Numbered from the stretch's first letter, positions 50,903 to 59,974 are shown. The stretch: DNA of 64,000 bases from an uncultured Porphyromonadaceae bacterium (GCA_947573485.1 CANPGB010000001.1:124001-188000); one strand, 5' to 3'. Numbers and translations are program-made. The notes: a model not told the origin generated them from the letters alone.

Positions 50903-51922
50903 TCAGTCGGCGTTAGGGTGTGAGTAAACTGCCGACATACCGGGTCGGAGTCCGGGAACATCCTCGGTAGGACGTGCCTTGATCTGGAAGGTGCGGCTGT
51001 CGTAGCTGCCCGTCGACTTGGTAGAGCGCCATGTAGCGTAGCTGCCCATATCACGTATGTAATAAATCTTCACGTCGATATCCTTCTTGCCGAGCGCGGG
51101 AATCATAACCTTGAGCGTGGAGCCCATGGTAAGGTCGTTGAGGAGCTCCTCACGCACGTTGAAGGTAACCCAGCGGTCGTCGGTGCGCAGCAGGCTCATG
51201 ATAGGAGCGCCCATCGCCACGAGCTCGCCAGCCTCAGGATACACCTGGTCGATAGTACCGTCGAAGGGTGCGGTAAGATAGCTGTCTTCAAGGAGAGCCT
51301 GCACCTGGTCGACGCTGCTGCCTGCGGCGTCTACCATGGCGGCGGCACTGGCCTTATCCTCGCTCTGGGCACCCTGGCGGGCGAGCGAGAGCTGGCTCTC
51401 GGCGGCGCCGGTAGCGGCCACGGCGGCGTCATAGGCGGCCTTTGCCTCGTCGCGTTTCTGCTCCGAAATCACACCTTCGGTATAGAGGCGTTCCATGCGC
51501 TCGTAGGTCTTGCGGGTAATGGTCTCGGCGGCCTGGGCCTGACGAAGGAGATCGGCGGCGGCGTTGATAATCTGTATGCGGGTGCCGGCATCAACTTTCT
51601 TGTTCTGCTCCTCGGCCACGCGGCGCATGGCCTCAGCCTGGCCGAGCTGGGCGTCGACCACCGACGAGTGGATGTGCACGAGGGTGTCGCCTGCATGCAC
51701 GGTATCGCCCTCATGCACGTAGAAGTCGGCCACACGCCCCGGGAGCTTGCCCGAGATGCGTATGGTAGTACCCTCCACCTGGCCTTCGATATAGCCGTCG
51801 GGGCGGTTCATGAAAATAAAGCCTATAATGGCAATGATTGCAACGGCGAGCACCACAATGCCCATGGTGGCGAGCAGCACACGGTTGGCCCGTTTTTCCT
51901 GTGTCGTATCCTGTGTAGTCAT
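50903..51922 (-). CDS. HlyD-family periplasmic adaptor (membrane fusion) protein
   Basis: 339 residues: one membrane helix (about 17-38), a biotinyl-lipoyl-like domain (GYIEGQVEGTTIRISGKLPGRVADFYVHEGDTVHAGDTLVHI), a helical hairpin (about 90-200) and beta-barrel C-terminal parts (LTAPFDGTIDQVYPEAGELVAMGAPI). It should link the inner-membrane permeases to the TolC-like channel encoded 33 bp upstream. Confidence 0.93.
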   Translation of the reverse strand: MTTQDTTQEKRANRVLLATMGIVVLAVAIIAIIGFIFMNRPDGYIEGQVEGTTIRISGKLPGRVADFYVHEGDTVHAGDTLVHIHSSVVDAQLGQAEAMRRVAEEQNKKVDAGTRIQIINAAADLLRQAQAAETITRKTYERMERLYTEGVISEQKRDEAKAAYDAAVAATGAAESQLSLARQGAQSEDKASAAAMVDAAGSSVDQVQALLEDSYLTAPFDGTIDQVYPEAGELVAMGAPIMSLLRTDDRWVTFNVREELLNDLTMGSTLKVMIPALGKKDIDVKIYYIRDMGSYATWRSTKSTGSYDSRTFQIKARPTEDVPGLRPGMSAVYSHPNAD

Positions 51923-51955
51923 CTTTATGATATAATGCGGATTTACTGAATTAAA

Positions 51956-53458
51956 TTACTGGAGAGTGCCGAGCGCCTTGCTCAGGTACACCTGGCAGAG
52001 CTGCACGTCGATAAGGGCGTCGATTTGCTCGGAGTGGGCTTTGAGCCAAGCCGTCTGCGCGGCCATTACATTGTCGGCGGTGGCTACGCCTTCGCGGAAG
52101 GCGAGGGTAGCGGTGCGCAGGTTCTCGTCGGCCTTGGCGAGGTTGGTGTCGGTCATGCGGTAGGTTTTATAGGCCTCCTGGGTTTTGTAGGCGGCCTGGC
52201 TCACCTGCAGGGCCACGAGCTCGCGGGCGTCCTCGAGTTCGAGTTTGCGTACAATCTCGTCGCTCTTGGCGGCGCGATACTTGTTATAGTTGCCACCCCA
52301 GTGCCAGAGAGGTATGCTTACCACGGCGCCTACACTGAAAGCACCCTTGAAATTCTTCTTGAAGCCGTTATAGAGGTTGGGGTTCGAGAACTCGTATGCA
52401 CCGGCAATGGCAACGGTAGGAAGCATCGACGACATTGCTACTTTGGCCTGCTGGTGGGCAGCCTCGACGGCCTCACCGAGAGCACGGAGGTCGGGGCGGC
52501 GATCATATACGGCCTGCATATCGTAGCCACCGGCAGGCTCGAGACCTTCGGCGGGAAGCACAACCTCGTTATCCTCATCGGCCAGGGTAAACTGAGTATC
52601 GACGGGCAGGCCGCAAACCTGTGCGAGGGCCATGCGGCTGAGCACGAGTCCGTTGTTTACTTTCACGAGGTCGACCTGCGCGGCGTTGAGTTTGACATCT
52701 ACCGAGAGAACGTCGCTGCGCGTGGCCACGCCTTCGTCGAACATCAGGTGTACGTTGCGGTTGAGAGAGTCGAGCAGGTTCACATAGCTCTCGGCAAGCT
52801 TCTGCTTGGCCTTGAGCGATACCACCTGCCAGTAAGCGGCGTCGACGGCATATATCACGTTCTCGGCCTCCGATTCGTGGAGTGCCTCGGCGGCACGCTT
52901 GGCGGCCTTGGTGAGGCGGTTCATGGCCACAATCTTGCCGCCCATAAACACGGGCTGCGTAAGGGTAATGGCGCCGAAGAACACGTTATGCACATCAAAC
53001 TCCATGGCCTCTTTCGGTATAAGAGCCACTGTAGAAGGTATATACTGCCCGTCGGGGCCCTTGATAGGCATGCCCGTTGCAGGGTCTGTGACCAGATTGA
53101 ACTGGTACGACTGCGTCTTTAGGTCGAACGACTTCGTGGGCAGCATCTGGTCGGAGTCGAAAATCGAGATATTGCGCTGGTTGTAGAGGTAGCCTCCGTT
53201 GAAGTCGATACCCGGGAGATAGGCCGCGAAAGCCTCTTTGTTCTGGTAGTCGGCCTTGCGGATACGCTCGCGGCTCATCATCAGCTGCTTGTTGTTGGCG
53301 AGAGCAAGCTCGCGGAAAGTCTCCAGCGAAGTCTCGCCGGGGAGCACCCTGGGGGCGTCATCACCCTCGGCGCCGAGTGCGGGCAGAGCGGCCATGAGTC
53401 CAAGGCCGAAAGCAAGGGCGCCGCTGCGCAGTGATGAAAGAACTGAATTGAGATTCAT
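51956..53458 (-). CDS. TolC-family outer-membrane efflux protein
   Basis: 500 residues with a signal peptide (cleavage after about residue 29, ALPALGA). Two repeats of the outer-membrane efflux domain with long helices are visible (SLETFRELALANNKQLMMSRERIRKADYQNKEAFAAYLPGIDF and RPDLRALGEAVEAAHQQAKVAMSSMLPTVAIAGAY). It forms the outer-membrane channel of the export complex. It is first of the operon TolC-HlyD-permease-permease-flippase-GT4. Confidence 0.93.
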   Translation of the reverse strand: MNLNSVLSSLRSGALAFGLGLMAALPALGAEGDDAPRVLPGETSLETFRELALANNKQLMMSRERIRKADYQNKEAFAAYLPGIDFNGGYLYNQRNISIFDSDQMLPTKSFDLKTQSYQFNLVTDPATGMPIKGPDGQYIPSTVALIPKEAMEFDVHNVFFGAITLTQPVFMGGKIVAMNRLTKAAKRAAEALHESEAENVIYAVDAAYWQVVSLKAKQKLAESYVNLLDSLNRNVHLMFDEGVATRSDVLSVDVKLNAAQVDLVKVNNGLVLSRMALAQVCGLPVDTQFTLADEDNEVVLPAEGLEPAGGYDMQAVYDRRPDLRALGEAVEAAHQQAKVAMSSMLPTVAIAGAYEFSNPNLYNGFKKNFKGAFSVGAVVSIPLWHWGGNYNKYRAAKSDEIVRKLELEDARELVALQVSQAAYKTQEAYKTYRMTDTNLAKADENLRTATLAFREGVATADNVMAAQTAWLKAHSEQIDALIDVQLCQVYLSKALGTLQ

Positions 53459-53487
53459 ATAGGATTGTGGTTGAAACGTGTTTTATG

Positions 53488-53512
53488 AAAGGAGCTGATC
53501 AGCCCTTTTTTT
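53488..53512 (+). other. Hairpin plus T-run in the TolC leader
   Basis: Read on the plus strand, GGAGCTGATCAGCCC forms a short hairpin followed by eight T (53505-53512), like an intrinsic terminator. No plus-strand gene precedes it. On the minus strand it falls in the tolC 5' leader, where the same bases form AAAGG-GCTGATCAGC-T-CCTTT. Confidence 0.35.
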
Positions 53513-53558
53513 AATAACGGAGGGAGTCGCCGAAAGTTCATCTCTCGGCATCGGTCTG

Positions 53559-53588
53559 CAAAAATAGGAATTTTTATTGAGTCGCAAA
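53559..53588 (-). promoter_or_regulatory. Probable promoter of the TolC operon
   Basis: On the minus strand TTTG (53588 to 53585), 18 bp, TATTTTTG (53566 to 53559). The spacer is one base shorter than usual. It predicts a leader of about 95 nt. Confidence 0.5.
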
Positions 53589-53610
53589 CTCAAATTATAC
53601 CGAAAATCAG

Positions 53611-53618
53611 TAATTTTG
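53611..53618 (+). promoter_or_regulatory. -7 box of the dgt gene
   Basis: TAATTTTG, 18 bp before the ATG at 53637. The -33 region has no TTTG at the usual distance. Confidence 0.5.
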
Positions 53619-53636
53619 CACATTAAACATCAACTT

Positions 53637-54983
53637 ATGACCCGCATGAACTGGGAGAGGCTCATCAACGACAAGCGTTTCGGCCTCGAAGACTATCACG
53701 ACCCGAAGAAGAATCTGACCCGCACCGACTTCCGGCGCGACTACGACCGTCTTGTGTTCTCATCGCCTTTCAGGCGCCTTCAGAACAAGACGCAGGTGTT
53801 CCCCTTGCCCGGAAGCATCTTCGTGCACAACCGCCTCACCCACTCCATGGAGGTGTCGTGCGTGGGCAAGTCTATGGCCGATAACATTGCCGTGGCCCTC
53901 AAGGCTCGCTACGCGGCACAAGGGGCACCGGTAGAGCACTTCGACCACCTGGGCGACATCGTTGCTGCGGCCTGCCTGGCTCACGACCTGGGCAACCCGC
54001 CCTTCGGCCACTCGGGCGAGAAAGCCATAGGCACTTTCTTCAGCGAGGGCGACGGCCTCAGGCTGAAACCCATGTTCACGCACGACCAGTGGTCCGACCT
54101 AATAAACTTCGAGGGCAACGCCAACGCCTTCCGCCTGCTCACCCACCAGTTCAACGGTCGCCGCCGCGGCGGCTTCGCTATGACCTACTCGATGTTGGCC
54201 TCGATAGTGAAATACCCCTTTGAGTCATCGCTCTCCACCAAGGGCAAATTCGGATTCTTCACCACCGAGAAAGAAGATTTTCAGAAGGTGGCCGAAGAGC
54301 TCGGCATGCTGCGCCTCTCGGCCGACGGCGAGCCTCTGCGCTATGCTCGCCACCCGCTGGTGTACATTGTTGAGGCTGCCGACGATATCTGCTACGAGGT
54401 AATGGACCTCGAAGACGCCCACAAGCTCAAAATTCTTTCGACGGGCGAGGTCACAGACCTGCTGCTCAACTTCTTCGACGACACCCGGCGCAGCCGCATG
54501 CTCGCCGTTATGGATAGCGTCGACGACCCCAACGAGAAAATAGCCTACCTGCGCTCATGCGTGGTAGGGGCTCTCGTAGAACAATGCGCCGCAACCTTTA
54601 TTGAAAACGAGGAGGCCATACTCACGGGCACCTTCGAGGGCTCGCTGCTCAGCCATATACGCGAGCTCGAGGGCAAAGCCTATGCGGCATGCACAAAGGT
54701 ATCATTCGACAAGATATACCGCTCGGGCGATGTTGTTGACATCGAACTTGCCGGTAACCGCATCATCACTTTCCTGCTCGAGCGCCTCGTGGGCGCCGTT
54801 CTTGAGCCCGAGCTCCACTACTCGCGCCTGCTCCTGGCAAAGTTCCCGCAGCAGTACGATACCGGCGCCGCAACACAATTCGGCAAGATACAGGCCGTGC
54901 TCGACCATGTGTCGGCCATGACCGACGTCTACGCCCTCGACCTTTACCGCAAACTCAACGGAATGTCGCTTCCGGCTGTTTAG
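53637..54983 (+). CDS. dgt: Deoxyguanosinetriphosphate triphosphohydrolase (dGTPase)
   Basis: 448 residues from MTRMNWERL (53637); the frame is open 20 codons upstream, but that stretch would lie before the promoter -7 box. HD-domain metal ligands are seen as NRLTHSMEV (His69), AHDLGNPPFGHSGE (His116, Asp117) and a later Asp in VEAADDICYE. FRRLQNKTQVFPLP is the conserved N-terminal block. The family hydrolyses dGTP to deoxyguanosine and triphosphate. It is followed 5 bp later by a TPM-domain gene. Confidence 0.94.
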   Translation: MTRMNWERLINDKRFGLEDYHDPKKNLTRTDFRRDYDRLVFSSPFRRLQNKTQVFPLPGSIFVHNRLTHSMEVSCVGKSMADNIAVALKARYAAQGAPVEHFDHLGDIVAAACLAHDLGNPPFGHSGEKAIGTFFSEGDGLRLKPMFTHDQWSDLINFEGNANAFRLLTHQFNGRRRGGFAMTYSMLASIVKYPFESSLSTKGKFGFFTTEKEDFQKVAEELGMLRLSADGEPLRYARHPLVYIVEAADDICYEVMDLEDAHKLKILSTGEVTDLLLNFFDDTRRSRMLAVMDSVDDPNEKIAYLRSCVVGALVEQCAATFIENEEAILTGTFEGSLLSHIRELEGKAYAACTKVSFDKIYRSGDVVDIELAGNRIITFLLERLVGAVLEPELHYSRLLLAKFPQQYDTGAATQFGKIQAVLDHVSAMTDVYALDLYRKLNGMSLPAV

Positions 54984-54988
54984 AAATT

Positions 54989-56248
54989 ATGAAAAGATTA
55001 TCAAGCATACTCATCGCCCTTGTTGCCACCCTGGCAGCCACGGCCGCCACTTGGTCGGTGGGCGATATACCCAACGTTCACCTCACCGACAGCGCACAGT
55101 ATGTGTCCGACCCCGACGGCATACTCACACCAGAAGCCAAAAGCAGTATAAACGCCGCCATGCGCAACATACGCCGCTCGACATCGGCTGAGGCCGTGGT
55201 GGTGATTGTCGACAATATCGACAGCGACGACATCGACACTTTCGCCACCGAGCTCTTCACCGAGTGGGGGCTCGGCAAGAAAGATGTTGACAACGGCCTG
55301 CTGATACTCGTGGCAAAGGATATGAGGCGCGCTGCAATACGCCCGGGCTACGGCCTCGAAGGCGTGCTGCCCGACATCATCTGCGCATCAATCCTGCGCG
55401 ACCGCATGTTCCCCGAGTTCCGCAAAGGCGACTACAGCGCCGGCCTCGTGGCCGCCTCCGAAACGGTTGAGACCCTCCTCACCGACCCCGATGCGGCTGC
55501 CGAGATACGCTCAAAGCTCGACGACGCCGACTTTGCCTCGCACGACAGCGGCGAAGATAATTTCTTTGCCATATTCTTCACAATATCGGGCATTGTGACC
55601 TTTGCCATGCTCATACTCCTGCTGGCCATGCTTTGGAAATTGCGCGGCAAGAACCACCGCGACCGCTACCTTGCCCTGGTAAAACTGAAACCGGCATACC
55701 TCGCCCTCTCGTTCCTCGGCCTCGGTGTGCCTGTGGCGGCATCACTCCCGCTGCTCATTGTGCTCTGGCACCTGCGCAACAGCCGCCACAAATGCCCGCG
55801 CTGTGGCACCGCAATGAAGAAAATCGACGAGGTTCACGACAACGAATATCTTACTAACGCCCAGGACCTTGAAGAGCGCATAGGCTCGGTAGACTACGAT
55901 GTATGGCTCTGCCCCTCATGCGGCGAGACCGACATTGAGCAGTATATCACCCCCTCGTCGGGCTACAAGGAGTGCCCCCACTGCCACGCTCATGCCTCGC
56001 GACTCACACGCAGCCGCATCCTGCGGCAGCCCACGACAGCCACGCAGGGCCAGGGCGTGAAAGATTACACCTGCCTCAACTGCGGCTTTGTCAACTCGCT
56101 GCCCTTCACCCTCCCCGTAATAGTGGCAGCCCCGATTATCACCGGCGGCGGTGGTCATAGAGGTGGCGGCGGCTTCGGCGGCGGAAGCTTCGGCGGCGGT
56201 TTCGGAGGTGGCATGACAGGCGGAGGCGGCGCCTCGGGAGGCTGGTAA
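54989..56248 (+). CDS. TPM-domain (YgcG-like) membrane protein with zinc ribbons and Gly-rich tail
   Basis: 419 residues: signal peptide (MKRLSSILIALVATLAATAA), TPM domain (about 30-165, VSDPDGILTPEAKSSINAAM, WGLGKKDVDNGLLILVAKDMRRAAIRPGYGLEG), two membrane segments (about 190-265), then paired zinc-ribbon-like cysteines (CPRCG, CPSCG, CPHC, CLNCG; about 270-370) and a C-terminal Gly-rich tail typical of YgcG. TPM proteins are often linked to membrane stress or PSII repair elsewhere; the role here is unknown. Confidence 0.85.
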   Translation: MKRLSSILIALVATLAATAATWSVGDIPNVHLTDSAQYVSDPDGILTPEAKSSINAAMRNIRRSTSAEAVVVIVDNIDSDDIDTFATELFTEWGLGKKDVDNGLLILVAKDMRRAAIRPGYGLEGVLPDIICASILRDRMFPEFRKGDYSAGLVAASETVETLLTDPDAAAEIRSKLDDADFASHDSGEDNFFAIFFTISGIVTFAMLILLLAMLWKLRGKNHRDRYLALVKLKPAYLALSFLGLGVPVAASLPLLIVLWHLRNSRHKCPRCGTAMKKIDEVHDNEYLTNAQDLEERIGSVDYDVWLCPSCGETDIEQYITPSSGYKECPHCHAHASRLTRSRILRQPTTATQGQGVKDYTCLNCGFVNSLPFTLPVIVAAPIITGGGGHRGGGGFGGGSFGGGFGGGMTGGGGASGGW

Positions 56249-56252
56249 GCGC

Positions 56253-56504
56253 ATGAGGCACTTATTGTTACGCCTCCGCTCTTGGTTAGGCTCGCTTTCT
56301 TTCCGCACGGGAGTTATGGTGGCAGCCTTCTGTGTGGCTTGCTATGTGGCGGCTTTCGCGCAAATGGCACTCCCTATAGGCGCCACGGCTAAAGTGGCGC
56401 TGTGGGCCGCGTTCTACGGCCTTGCCAAAGCCTCGCAGTACACCGCAATTTTCATCCTCGGAAAAGAGGGTGTGAGGCGCCTCAGAGCCTTTTTCGGCAG
56501 ATAA
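56253..56504 (+). CDS. Small two-helix membrane protein of unknown function
   Basis: 83 residues. A basic N-terminus (MRHLLLRLRSWLG) is followed by two hydrophobic segments (about 18-40 and 45-70) and a basic end (GVRRLRAFFGR). It starts 4 bp after the TPM gene and shares its strand and codon use, so it is probably a real gene of the same transcript. I do not recognise a family. Confidence 0.6.
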   Translation: MRHLLLRLRSWLGSLSFRTGVMVAAFCVACYVAAFAQMALPIGATAKVALWAAFYGLAKASQYTAIFILGKEGVRRLRAFFGR

Positions 56505-56529
56505 AGGCGATTACGCAAAAAAATTTTGC

Positions 56530-56537
56530 TACTTTTG
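56530..56537 (+). promoter_or_regulatory. -7 box of the ksgA-mgtE transcript
   Basis: TACTTTTG, 27 bp before the ksgA start; no clear -33 box. Confidence 0.45.
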
Positions 56538-56564
56538 CATGTTAAACCTAAAAAATCGGGAATT

Positions 56565-57362
56565 ATGGCAGGAGTTAAGCCCAAAAAAGCCCTCGGGCAA
56601 CATTTCTTGACAGACCTTGGCGTGGCGCAGCGCATTGCCGCCACTCTCGACGCCTACCCCGACTATCCGCTGCTTGAGGTAGGCCCCGGCATGGGCGTGC
56701 TCACGCAGTTCCTGCTCGAGCGTCACCCCGCCGACATGGTCTCGGTGGCCGAAATCGACACCGAAAGCATCGATTGGCTCAAGACACACCTGCCCGAGCC
56801 GCAGCCCCGCATTATCGAAGGCGACTTCCTGCAGATGAACCTCAACGAGCTCTACCCCGGCGACGGCAAATTCTGCGTAATAGGCAATTACCCCTACAAT
56901 ATCTCTTCACAGATATTCTTCAAGGTGCTCGACTACAAAGACCGCGTAGTGTGCTGCTCAGGCATGCTCCAGCGCGAGGTGGCCGAGCGTCTGGCCGCAG
57001 GCCCCGGCACTAAAGCACGCGGTATACTCAGCGTGCTGCTGCAGGCATGGTACGACGTGGAATATCTCTTCACGGTGTCGGAGCACGTGTTCAACCCGCC
57101 GCCCAAGGTGAAGTCGGGCGTGATACGCATGGTGCGTAACAGCGTAACCGACCTCGGGTGCGACGAGGCTCTCTTCAAGACCGTGGTAAAAACCACCTTC
57201 GGCCAGCGCCGCAAGACCATACGCAACAGCGTGCGGGCTCTACTGCCTCCGGGAACAAATCTCCCCGATGACTGCCCACTGGGCCAGAAGCGCCCCGAGC
57301 AACTCTCTGTTGCACAATTCATTGAACTCACCAACAGCGTTGAAACCTTGCGCAAGGCATGA
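56565..57362 (+). CDS. rsmA: 16S rRNA (adenine(1518)-N6/adenine(1519)-N6)-dimethyltransferase
   Basis: 265 residues from MAGVKPKKALGQHFLTD (56565), the usual KsgA N-terminus; the frame is open 13 codons upstream. SAM-binding motif LEVGPGMGVLT (37-47) and the catalytic NYPY (108-111) in VIGNYPYNISSQI are present. The enzyme dimethylates two adenines in helix 45 of 16S rRNA as a late 30S quality step. It overlaps mgtE by 4 bp. Confidence 0.96.
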   Translation: MAGVKPKKALGQHFLTDLGVAQRIAATLDAYPDYPLLEVGPGMGVLTQFLLERHPADMVSVAEIDTESIDWLKTHLPEPQPRIIEGDFLQMNLNELYPGDGKFCVIGNYPYNISSQIFFKVLDYKDRVVCCSGMLQREVAERLAAGPGTKARGILSVLLQAWYDVEYLFTVSEHVFNPPPKVKSGVIRMVRNSVTDLGCDEALFKTVVKTTFGQRRKTIRNSVRALLPPGTNLPDDCPLGQKRPEQLSVAQFIELTNSVETLRKA

Positions 57363-58717
57363 AAGAGTACACCGACGAATATCTCGAACAGATAAAGCAC
57401 ATTATCTCGGCCGATGACAAGGAGCAGGCTCGCGCAGAGCTTGCCGGACTGCACCCCGCCGACATCGCCGAGCTATACCAGAACCTCGACCTCGATGAGG
57501 CCGAGTACCTCTACAAGCTCCTCGACGAGGAGACCGCCGCCGACGTGCTCATGGAGCTCGACGAAGACGACCGTCTCAAGCTCCTCAGCCACATGCCAGC
57601 CGAGGAAATCGCCAAGCAGATCGACCACCTCGACACCGACGACGCCGTAGACCTCATACAGCAACTCGATGAGGAAGAGCGCGACGAGATTCTCTCGCAC
57701 ATCGACGACGTGGAGCAGGCAGGCGACATCATAGACCTCCTCAAATACGACGAAGACACCGCCGGCGGCCTCATGGGCACCGAGATGATTGTGGTGAACG
57801 AGAACTGGTCGATGCCCGAGTGCATCAAGCAGATGCGCGTCCAGGCCGAGGATATGGACGAAATCTACTACGTCTACGTCGTCGACAACGACTACCGCCT
57901 GCGCGGAACTCTCCCGCTCAAGATGATGCTCACCCACCCCTCGGTGTCGAAAATAAAACATGTAATGGAAACCGACCCGGTGAGCGTAAAGGCAGACACA
58001 CCTATCGACGACGTTGCCCTCGACTTCGAGAAATACGACCTTGTGGCAATGCCCGTTGTCGACTCCATCGGGCGCCTCCTTGGCCTTATCACCGTCGACG
58101 ACGTCATGGACCAGGTGCGCGAGTCAAGCGAACGCGACTACCAGTTAGCCTCGGGTATCTCCTCCGACGTCGATGCCGACGACTCCATATTCGCCCAGAC
58201 AAAAGCACGCATACCCTGGCTCCTGATAGGCATAGCCTCGGGTCTTTTGGCTTCGGTGATTCTCAGCACCTTCGAGGCGCAGCTGCAGGCTGTGACAACC
58301 CTCGCCCTCTTCATCCCCATTATCGGCGGCACGGGCGGTAACGTGGGTGTGCAGGCCTCGGCTATCGTGGTGCAGGGCCTCGCCAACGGCTCGCTCGACA
58401 TACGCCACTTTGCCACCCAGTTAGGCAAAGAAATTCTCATAGGCCTACTCAACGCCTCGATAATAACCTCGGTAGTACTGGTTTACAACCTTATAATGCT
58501 GCCGTCGGAGCTGGCCGTGACAATGTCGGTGGCCGCCTCCCTGTTCATTGTGGTGATATTCGCATCAATCTTGGGCACCGTCGTGCCCCTGACCCTTGAG
58601 AAACTGCACATAAACCCGGCCTTGGCAACGGGTCCCTTCATTCAGATTTCAAACGATATTCTCGGCTTGATTATCTACGTGCAGATCTCGACCCTCTTCC
58701 TGCGCCTCTTCAGCTGA
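57359..58717 (+). CDS. mgtE: Magnesium transporter MgtE
   Basis: 452 residues with the full MgtE plan: an acidic N domain (about 1-130, superhelical ADIAELYQNLDLDEAEYLYKLL), two CBS domains (about 135-260) and five membrane helices (about 280-452, with PIIGGTGGNVGVQASAIVVQGLANG lining the pore). It imports Mg2+ at the inner membrane. The start overlaps ksgA (ATGA). The 3' end overlaps the convergent small gene by 8 bp. Confidence 0.95.
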   Translation: MKEYTDEYLEQIKHIISADDKEQARAELAGLHPADIAELYQNLDLDEAEYLYKLLDEETAADVLMELDEDDRLKLLSHMPAEEIAKQIDHLDTDDAVDLIQQLDEEERDEILSHIDDVEQAGDIIDLLKYDEDTAGGLMGTEMIVVNENWSMPECIKQMRVQAEDMDEIYYVYVVDNDYRLRGTLPLKMMLTHPSVSKIKHVMETDPVSVKADTPIDDVALDFEKYDLVAMPVVDSIGRLLGLITVDDVMDQVRESSERDYQLASGISSDVDADDSIFAQTKARIPWLLIGIASGLLASVILSTFEAQLQAVTTLALFIPIIGGTGGNVGVQASAIVVQGLANGSLDIRHFATQLGKEILIGLLNASIITSVVLVYNLIMLPSELAVTMSVAASLFIVVIFASILGTVVPLTLEKLHINPALATGPFIQISNDILGLIIYVQISTLFLRLFS

Positions 58718-59168
58718 GCAGGCGCTCTATGCGGTTGCCGGGGCGTATGTTAAGACTGAAAGCCGCGCTACGGCCCGTGGCATCGCTGCGGTAGTTGAAG
58801 TGGTAGCGCTCGGCGCCGAGGCAGTCGAGCCCGGCAAAAGCCGCTGTCGCCTGCTCGTTGTGCACCCGGCCCGGCACAAGTCGCTCTTCTATAGTGACAT
58901 CGAAGCCTATGATTGTCACCGCAAGGCTATAGGCACCGTCGTCGGCCCACACGCCTTCGAGCCCGAAACGGTTGATTTCAAGTTCGCCGCGCTCGTTTAC
59001 TATGGCAACAATTCCGGCATCGGAAAGCGCCGCATCGGTGCGCAGGGTGCCCGCGTAGAGAAAGGTGCGGGCAGCGCCGCGGCGCGAGGGCATGGCCGCG
59101 GCAGCTATCACCGCCGCCGCTATAAATGCCGTGATAATATAAAATTCCACGGTGTTGAATATGCTCAT
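58710..59168 (-). CDS. Unrecognised small membrane-anchored protein
   Basis: 152 residues from MSIFNTVEFYIITAF (59168). One hydrophobic N-terminal segment (about 5-28) anchors it; the rest is soluble and beta-rich (RTDAALSDAGIVAIVNERGELEINRFGLEGVW...). The start at 59168 is preferred to one three codons upstream because the strong promoter at 59185-59216 predicts initiation close to 59178. I do not recognise the family. Confidence 0.65.
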   Translation of the reverse strand: MSIFNTVEFYIITAFIAAAVIAAAAMPSRRGAARTFLYAGTLRTDAALSDAGIVAIVNERGELEINRFGLEGVWADDGAYSLAVTIIGFDVTIEERLVPGRVHNEQATAAFAGLDCLGAERYHFNYRSDATGRSAAFSLNIRPGNRIERLLS

Positions 59169-59184
59169 CAGTATCATATAGCGC

Positions 59185-59216
59185 CAAAATTACATATAAA
59201 AAACCATACCGCCAAA
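59185..59216 (-). promoter_or_regulatory. Promoter of the small membrane-anchored protein gene
   Basis: On the minus strand TTTG (59216 to 59213), exactly 20 bp, TAATTTTG (59192 to 59185): full consensus. The -33 box touches the first base of the divergent comF start codon. Confidence 0.78.
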
Positions 59217-59974
59217 TGAGCGACACGCTCGACACAATGCTCCGCGCTGCCTTAAAAGAGGCTAAGATGTGGCTCGACAACTTCGTGGTGCCGCGCCTGT
59301 GCCCCGTGTGCGGCGAGCCCCTGCAAGGCCACTTGGGTGAGCTGTGCTTCAAGTGTCTGGCAGCGCTCCCTGTGTGCCATGCGCGCGGTCCTGAACTCAT
59401 CGAAAACCGCGCGGCGCTCTCAAATATGCCTTTCGGAACGGGCATCGTGGCGGCCTGGTTCAACTACGACCCCGCCGACCCTTATGCCGGGCTCATCCGC
59501 TCGGCCAAGTACCACGACCGCCCCATACTCGCACGCCACTGCGGCGCCCTATTCGCACGCGAGCTGCTGCAACGCGGAGCCGCCGGAAGTTTAATCAGCC
59601 CCTCCGACATCGACGTGCTCCTGCCCATGCCCATGTTCTTTGCCAAACAGCTCAAACGCGGCTACAACCAGAGCCGCGAGATTGCACTCGGCATGGCCGG
59701 GGTGTTAGGCATACCCGTGGGCGATAACCTCGTGGCCGTGCGCCCGCATGGCTCGCAGACACGCCTGAGTTACAACGAGCGCGCAGCCAACATCCACGGC
59801 TGCTACCGCTGCCGTCACCCCGAAGAGCTCGAAAGGCTCAACGTGGCTATTGTCGACGACGTCATTACCACCGGAGCCTCTATGGGCGAGGCAATCTCGG
59901 CCCTGGCCTGGGGTAGGGCAAAGCCCTCAACGGTATCGGTACTCGCCCTCGGAGCCACCGTCAAAGGCTCATGA
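59216..59974 (+). CDS. comF: ComF family phosphoribosyltransferase-like protein
   Basis: 252 residues. The N-terminal zinc finger has Cys29, Cys32, Cys44 and Cys47 (CPVCGEPLQGHLGELCFKC). The C-terminal phosphoribosyltransferase domain has LLPMPMFFAKQLKRGYNQSREIA and the PRPP motif VAIVDDVITTGASM. ComF is linked to DNA uptake during transformation in other bacteria. A comM homologue also lies in this window, at 42892. Confidence 0.9.
   Translation: MSDTLDTMLRAALKEAKMWLDNFVVPRLCPVCGEPLQGHLGELCFKCLAALPVCHARGPELIENRAALSNMPFGTGIVAAWFNYDPADPYAGLIRSAKYHDRPILARHCGALFARELLQRGAAGSLISPSDIDVLLPMPMFFAKQLKRGYNQSREIALGMAGVLGIPVGDNLVAVRPHGSQTRLSYNERAANIHGCYRCRHPEELERLNVAIVDDVITTGASMGEAISALAWGRAKPSTVSVLALGATVKGS

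Noticed and set aside
50899-51054. N-terminal extension of the first ABC-2 permease
   Set aside because: The extra 52 codons overlap the HlyD gene and read as low-complexity sequence; MADLGFIAG at 50898 fits the family.
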